Shown piece after piece: positions 60,565 to 64,000 of a stretch of 64,000 nucleotides of DNA. The translations under genes were made by a program, and so were the position numbers. The stretch lies in NCBI GenBank assembly GCA_029781795.1, contig JAKOWB010000276.1, positions 91,977 through 155,976 on the forward strand, read 5' to 3'. Source of the stretch: Pseudomonadota bacterium. Lineage in GTDB: Bacteria; Pseudomonadota; Alphaproteobacteria; Kiloniellales; JACOMY01. Under the pieces are notes generated by a model. The model ran no database searches and was not told where the DNA came from. It saw nothing but the letters and a program-made list of their open reading frames with translations. Each line of letters starts with the position of its first letter. The stretch's first letter is position 1.

Positions 60565-61953
60565 CTAGGCCGGCAACGTCAAGGTCGCCCTGAGGCCGCC
60601 GGCCGGGCGGTTCGCCAGGCTGACCTCGCCGCCCTGCGCCTGGGCGACGGCACGGGCGATGGCGAGGCCGAGGCCGGAGCCGCCGGTGCCGCTGGCGCCC
60701 AGCCGTTCGAAGGGTGCGAAGGCGCGTGCCAGCGCCTCGTCGGGCAGGCCCGGGCCGGCGTCATCCACCGTCACCAGGATGCGGGCACCCTCGATCGCCA
60801 GCGCGACCTCGGCGCTGCCGCCGTACTTCACGGCGTTGTCGATCAGGTTGGCAAGGCAGCGCTTCAGCGCCAGCGGCTGGGCGCGGCAGATCAGGCGCGG
60901 CGGCGCGGCTTCGCCGCGGAAGCGCGCGCCCGGCATCTCGTCGCAGAGCGCCTCGAGCAGCGAAACCAGGTCGAGCCGCGCCGCCGGCTCGCCGTCGCCG
61001 CGCGCGGCGCGGGTGAAGGCCAGGATCGACTGCGTCATGGCTTCCATCTCGTCCAGGTCGCGCAGCACCAGGGCGCGCAGCGCCGGGTCGGCGATGCCCT
61101 CGCTGCGCAGGCGCAGGCGCGTCACCGGCGTGCGCAGGTCGTGCGCGATGGAGGCCGCCAGCAGGTCGCGCTCGCCCAGCAGGCGGCGCAGCCGCTCGCG
61201 CATCGAGTTGAAGGCATGCGCCGCCGCGCGCGCCTCGCGCACGCCGAACTCCGGCAGGGGCGAGGTGTCCTGCGGCGTGCCGATGCGCTCGGCCGCCACC
61301 GACAGGCGGGCATAGGGCTGGGTCAGGCGCCGCAGCGACAGCACCACCGCGGCCAGCACCGCCAGCAGCACGGCGAGGCTGATCCCCGCGCTTTCCGGCA
61401 GCAGCACGGCGCGGCCGGCGGCGATCGGGGCGAAGAGGTTGAGCCAGCCGTCGCCGAGGCGCAGCGACACCAGCCAGGCGCCGCCATCGGCGATGCGGAG
61501 CGCGATGCGGTCGAAGGACGACTGCGTCGGGCTCTGCGTGCCGTGCGCCGCCGCCGGGCCGGGCCGCAGGTCCTCCGGCAGGCTGTCGACGCGGGCGACG
61601 CGGATGGCGGCGCCGGCCTCGGGCAGCGCGTCCTGCAGCACGTCGACGAACTCGGCGAGCTGCGGGTCCGCCGGCCTTGGCTCGGCGACGCGCGGCGCCG
61701 GCTCGATGCGCACCAGCAAGGTCGCGTTCGACAGGCTGTCGGCCAGGCGCGGGCGGTCGCCCGGCACCGCCTGCAGCAGCGTGTCGGCCACCGCCGTCAC
61801 CCGTTCGTCCAGGCGGAACAGCTCCAGCAGGCGGTCGTAGGACTGCTGCTCGCGAGCCGCCAGCAGCAGCGTCGCGCCGGCGACGACGGCGAGGCCGGCG
61901 ACCACGATGACGATGGTCCAGGCCGGCAGGCTGTCGGGCAGCAGGCGCCTCAT
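60565..61953 (-). CDS. Sensor histidine kinase (EnvZ/RstB-like)
   Basis: 462 residues. Membrane helix 1 is WTIVIVVAGLAVVAGATLLL, a periplasmic domain of about 140 residues follows, helix 2 is ISLAVLLAVLAAVVLSL, then HAMP. The H-box is SIAHDLRTPVTRLRLR, the N-box LANLIDNAVKYGG, G1 VDDAGPGLP and G2 GGSGLGLAIARAV. The ATG overlaps the response regulator stop by 4 bp. The periplasmic domain gives no clear ligand. Confidence 0.93.
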   Translation of the reverse strand: MRRLLPDSLPAWTIVIVVAGLAVVAGATLLLAAREQQSYDRLLELFRLDERVTAVADTLLQAVPGDRPRLADSLSNATLLVRIEPAPRVAEPRPADPQLAEFVDVLQDALPEAGAAIRVARVDSLPEDLRPGPAAAHGTQSPTQSSFDRIALRIADGGAWLVSLRLGDGWLNLFAPIAAGRAVLLPESAGISLAVLLAVLAAVVLSLRRLTQPYARLSVAAERIGTPQDTSPLPEFGVREARAAAHAFNSMRERLRRLLGERDLLAASIAHDLRTPVTRLRLRSEGIADPALRALVLRDLDEMEAMTQSILAFTRAARGDGEPAARLDLVSLLEALCDEMPGARFRGEAAPPRLICRAQPLALKRCLANLIDNAVKYGGSAEVALAIEGARILVTVDDAGPGLPDEALARAFAPFERLGASGTGGSGLGLAIARAVAQAQGGEVSLANRPAGGLRATLTLPA

Positions 61954-62681
61954 GACCCCGCCGCGGCCACCGGCGCCACCGGCGCGGCGAAGCTGTAGCC
62001 ATTGCCGCGCACGGTCAGGATGAACTGAGGGTTGGCCGGGTCGGTCTCGATCTTGCGGCGCAGGCGGCTGACCTGCACGTCGATCGAGCGGTCGAAGGCG
62101 GTGGCGTCGCGGCCGCGCGCCAGGTCGAGCAGCTGCTCGCGCGTCAGCACGCGGCCCGGATGCTCGGCGAAGGCCGCCAGCAGGTCGAACTCGCCGCTGG
62201 TCAGCCCGACCAGCACGCCGTCCGGCGATTCCAGCCGCCGCCGCGCCAGGTCGAGGCGCCAGCCGGCGAAGCCCAGCACCGCCGGCGCGCCGCTGCCGTT
62301 GAATCCCGGACCGGCGGCGCGCCGCAGCACCGAGCGCACGCGGGCCAGCAGCTCGCGCGCGTTGAAGGGCTTCGCCAGGTAGTCGTCGGCGCCCATCTCC
62401 AGCCCGAGGATGCGGTCCGACTCGTCGGCGATGGCGGTCAGCATGATGATCGGCACGGCCGAGCGCGCACGCAGGTCGCGGCATAGCTCCAGCCCACCCT
62501 TCCCCGGCAGCATGAGGTCGAGGACGATGAGGTCGACGCGGCTGCCCGCCAGCGCCGCCAGCATCTCGCGCCCGTCCCGCGCCGCCAGCACGCGGTAGCC
62601 ATGCTTGCCGAGGAATCCGCAGACCAGGTCGCGGATGCCGCGGTCGTCGTCGACGACCAGGATCTGTTCGAGTGGCTTCAT
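61950..62681 (-). CDS. Response regulator, OmpR/PhoB family
   Basis: 243 residues. Receiver with VVDDDRGIRDLV, phospho-acceptor Asp in LIVLDLMLPGKGG and Lys in YLAKPFN; winged helix with VGLTSGEFDLLAAFAEHPGR and DVQVSRLRRKIETDPANPQF. Upstream (62759-62787) are three 10-bp-spaced repeats fitting its own binding site. It forms an operon with the kinase. Confidence 0.95.
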   Translation of the reverse strand: MKPLEQILVVDDDRGIRDLVCGFLGKHGYRVLAARDGREMLAALAGSRVDLIVLDLMLPGKGGLELCRDLRARSAVPIIMLTAIADESDRILGLEMGADDYLAKPFNARELLARVRSVLRRAAGPGFNGSGAPAVLGFAGWRLDLARRRLESPDGVLVGLTSGEFDLLAAFAEHPGRVLTREQLLDLARGRDATAFDRSIDVQVSRLRRKIETDPANPQFILTVRGNGYSFAAPVAPVAAAGS

Positions 62682-62758
62682 GTGGCGTGGCGCCGCCCGG
62701 CGGCGCGCTTTCGATGCCGGGACGCTAGCACCGCGCCCCCGCCGCCGCCTGCCGCGCC

Positions 62759-62787
62759 CTGTCGCACCCTGTTTCAGTCTGTTTCAG
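62759..62787. promoter_or_regulatory. Triple 10-bp direct repeat, probable OmpR-family binding site
   Basis: CTGTCGCAC, CTGTTTCAG and CTGTTTCAG start at 62759, 62769 and 62779, one helical turn apart; a fourth CTGTTTCCC is at 62808. On the minus strand they read as CTGAAACAG repeats 78 bp before the response regulator start. OmpR/PhoB proteins bind such direct repeats as head-to-tail dimers. The site also lies 170 bp before the DUF1344-like gene. Confidence 0.65.
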
Positions 62788-62954
62788 CCGGGGCGCGGCG
62801 ACATGAGCTGTTTCCCAGGGGTCGGTCGCCGGACACCGGCCGGACACAGGGCGGCGCTCTACTGCCCTCCGCGCCCCGGGGCCGCACCCCCCCGCACCCC
62901 ACTAGACCGGTCCTGTGGGCGCCCCTTTCCGACGTTGCACCAAGGAGAGTTCAG

Positions 62955-63206
62955 ATGAAGAAGCTCGTCATGCCGCTGGCGGCGGCGATCCTGGCCGCTA
63001 CCTCCAGCCTGGCGCTGGCCGCCACGGCGACCGGCCCGATCAAGTCGGTCGATGCCAAGGACCACACGGTGATGCTGGCCAGCGGCCAGATCTACCACGC
63101 GGCCATGAGCGTCGACCTCAGCAAGCTGAAGGTCGGCGAGAAGGTCACCATCACCTACCAGGTGACCAACGGGAAGAACGAGGCCAGCGCCATCGTCGCC
63201 TCGTAG
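62955..63206 (+). CDS. Small exported DUF1344-like protein
   Basis: 83 residues. Signal peptide KKLVMPLAAAILAATSSLAL, cleaved after LAAA or near it. The mature part is GPIKSVDAKDHTVMLASGQI and DLSKLKVGEKVTITYQVTNG, a small beta-barrel pattern seen in DUF1344 proteins. AAGGAG lies 6 bp before the ATG. It is divergent from the two-component operon and may be controlled by it. The function is unknown; it is periplasmic. Confidence 0.82.
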   Translation: MKKLVMPLAAAILAATSSLALAATATGPIKSVDAKDHTVMLASGQIYHAAMSVDLSKLKVGEKVTITYQVTNGKNEASAIVAS

Positions 63207-63221
63207 TGCCGTCCTGCGCGG

Positions 63222-63250
63222 CCCGGCCGGGCTATCGCCCCCCGGCCGGG
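63222..63250 (+). terminator. 10-bp-stem hairpin after the DUF1344-like gene
   Basis: Two CCCGGCCGGG blocks separated by 9 nt. Each is self-palindromic and they also pair with one another. It starts 16 bp after the stop. There is no U-tract, so it may be a Rho-dependent or mRNA-stabilising structure. Confidence 0.55.
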
Positions 63251-63305
63251 TGCGCGGTGGCAGCGGTGCTGGAGGTGAAGCGTCGCGGTGGTCTAGGGTC
63301 GCCGG

Positions 63306-64000
63306 ATGCGCCGCCTCTGCCTCGCCCTCATCGGACTGCTGCTGGCCACGACGCCGGCCGACGCCGTATCGCTGTCCGACGAGGCCGAGTGCCTGCGCCA
63401 GGCCCTGATGACCTACCTGCAGTATCCGGTGCGCTTCGCGGGCGCGCTGGACGACCAGGGCGGCGGCGCCTTCACGCAGCATGACGTGACGCTGCTGACC
63501 AGCGGGCCGAACGTGCCGCCGGGACGGATCAGCAGCCTCGACGTCTATGCCTTCGACTGCGCCGGTTTCCAGGCGGGCGGCGTGCCGAGCCGCCTCAGCC
63601 TGCGCGCCAACGGCGTCAGCGTCGCGCCGCTGGCGCATCCCCTGACCAGCCTGCTGCCGGGCCTCGGCAGCGACCGCCTGTTTGACGTGACGCTGGACTT
63701 CGCCTACGCGGCCGAGGGCAGGCGCCTGACGCTGAACCACGCCGACCTGGAGTTTCCCGGCCTGCTGACCCTGACTCTCGCCGGCCGGGCCAACGGCATC
63801 GCGCTGGCCGGCGCGCGCTTCACCGCCAAGGGCCTCACCGCGCTCGGCCTCGCCGCCGCCTTCCAGGGCAGCCTCGAGGGCCTCGAGCTCTGGCTGTGGA
63901 ACGAGTCCGGCGAGCGCCTGCTGGAGGCCTTCGCGCGCGGCCAGGGCCGTACGCTGGAGCAGCAGCGCGCGCTCTGGCTGGCGCAGCTCGACGCGCTGCT
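63306..64000 (+). CDS. Exported protein of unknown function, partial
   Basis: 231 residues are visible before the window edge. MRRLCLALIGLLLATTPADA is a signal peptide, followed by VSLSDEAECLRQALMTYLQY. The mature sequence is rich in beta-strand patterns (SRLSLRANGVSVAPLAHPL, VTLDFAYAAEGRRL) with two Cys (ECLRQ and DCAGF). I recognise no family. It is co-oriented with and 99 bp after the DUF1344-like gene, separated by the hairpin. Confidence 0.75.
   Translation, partial: MRRLCLALIGLLLATTPADAVSLSDEAECLRQALMTYLQYPVRFAGALDDQGGGAFTQHDVTLLTSGPNVPPGRISSLDVYAFDCAGFQAGGVPSRLSLRANGVSVAPLAHPLTSLLPGLGSDRLFDVTLDFAYAAEGRRLTLNHADLEFPGLLTLTLAGRANGIALAGARFTAKGLTALGLAAAFQGSLEGLELWLWNESGERLLEAFARGQGRTLEQQRALWLAQLDAL

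Overview
The window is high-GC DNA packed with genes and ATGA-type overlaps. Most ORFs have alphaproteobacterial character: a CrbS/CrbR-type acetate regulator pair, a bufferin-type DUF2282/DUF692/DUF2063 operon, a VC_2705-type symporter with a DUF4212 partner, and a tRNA-Glu with encoded CCA. A Rhodospirillales-like soil or aquatic alphaproteobacterium is the best guess. No rRNA or species-defining marker is present, so this stays an inference. No CRISPR array, prophage, transposase or integrase was seen.

Region 1 (1-8.2 kb) is a CoA-ester and flavin-oxygenase catabolic block. It holds a luciferase-like monooxygenase (cut by the window edge), an alpha/beta hydrolase, a flavin reductase, a TetR-hotdog fusion regulator, a MaoC/SMP-30 fusion, an enoyl-CoA hydratase, an SDR and a thiolase. 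Two copies of a TGAAC-N-ATG motif precede the monooxygenase and the flavin reductase, one of them lying on a good sigma70 promoter, so these two genes are probably co-regulated.

Region 2 (8.3-19.6 kb) is the most unusual part. A single-strand run of seven genes encodes a trimethylamine-dehydrogenase/N-methylproline-demethylase-like flavoprotein, a Tat-exported family-5 solute-binding protein, a DddP (DMSP lyase)-like M24 protein, two Dpp/Opp-type permeases, a histidine-ammonia-lyase homologue without the Ala-Ser-Gly MIO triad (ergothionase-like) and an MttB-family methyltransferase. A convergent LysR regulator follows. I read it as an uptake and degradation locus for a sulfonium or trimethylammonium compound.

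Region 3 (19.6-28.5 kb) is a co-oriented, visibly less GC-rich run: a winged-helix/NB-ARC/TPR regulator, a quinone oxidoreductase, a tautomerase, a Tat-type chloroperoxidase-like hydrolase, an SDR, a metallo-beta-lactamase-fold protein and a DsrE protein. It lies on the 3' side of a tRNA-Glu(CTC) gene, the usual position of a genomic island, but no integrase or flanking repeat was found.

Region 4 (28.6-43.6 kb) holds an ECF sigma/anti-sigma pair facing a Gly/Asp/Ser repeat protein and a small exported protein, a PKHD hydroxylase, the acetate-type two-component pair, a CBS/nucleotidyltransferase-like protein, a membrane PAS-DnaQ exonuclease, the DUF4212/symporter operon and three small membrane proteins.

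Region 5 (43.6-52.0 kb) encodes a UDP-glucuronate-epimerase-like protein, a polysaccharide deacetylase coupled to a GMC oxidoreductase, RecQ, a PiT phosphate transporter, a beta-carbonic anhydrase and an SDR.

Region 6 (52.2-55.3 kb) is a RiPP-type bufferin operon with two tandem duplicated precursors, one with a lipobox, followed by the MNIO enzyme, its partner protein and a LuxR regulator. Region 7 (55.4-64 kb) has a cysteine-desulfurase-like PLP enzyme, an inositol-monophosphatase-family enzyme, a polar amino acid ABC transporter, an OmpR/EnvZ-type pair with 10-bp direct repeats upstream, a DUF1344-like small exported protein and a partial exported protein of unknown function.
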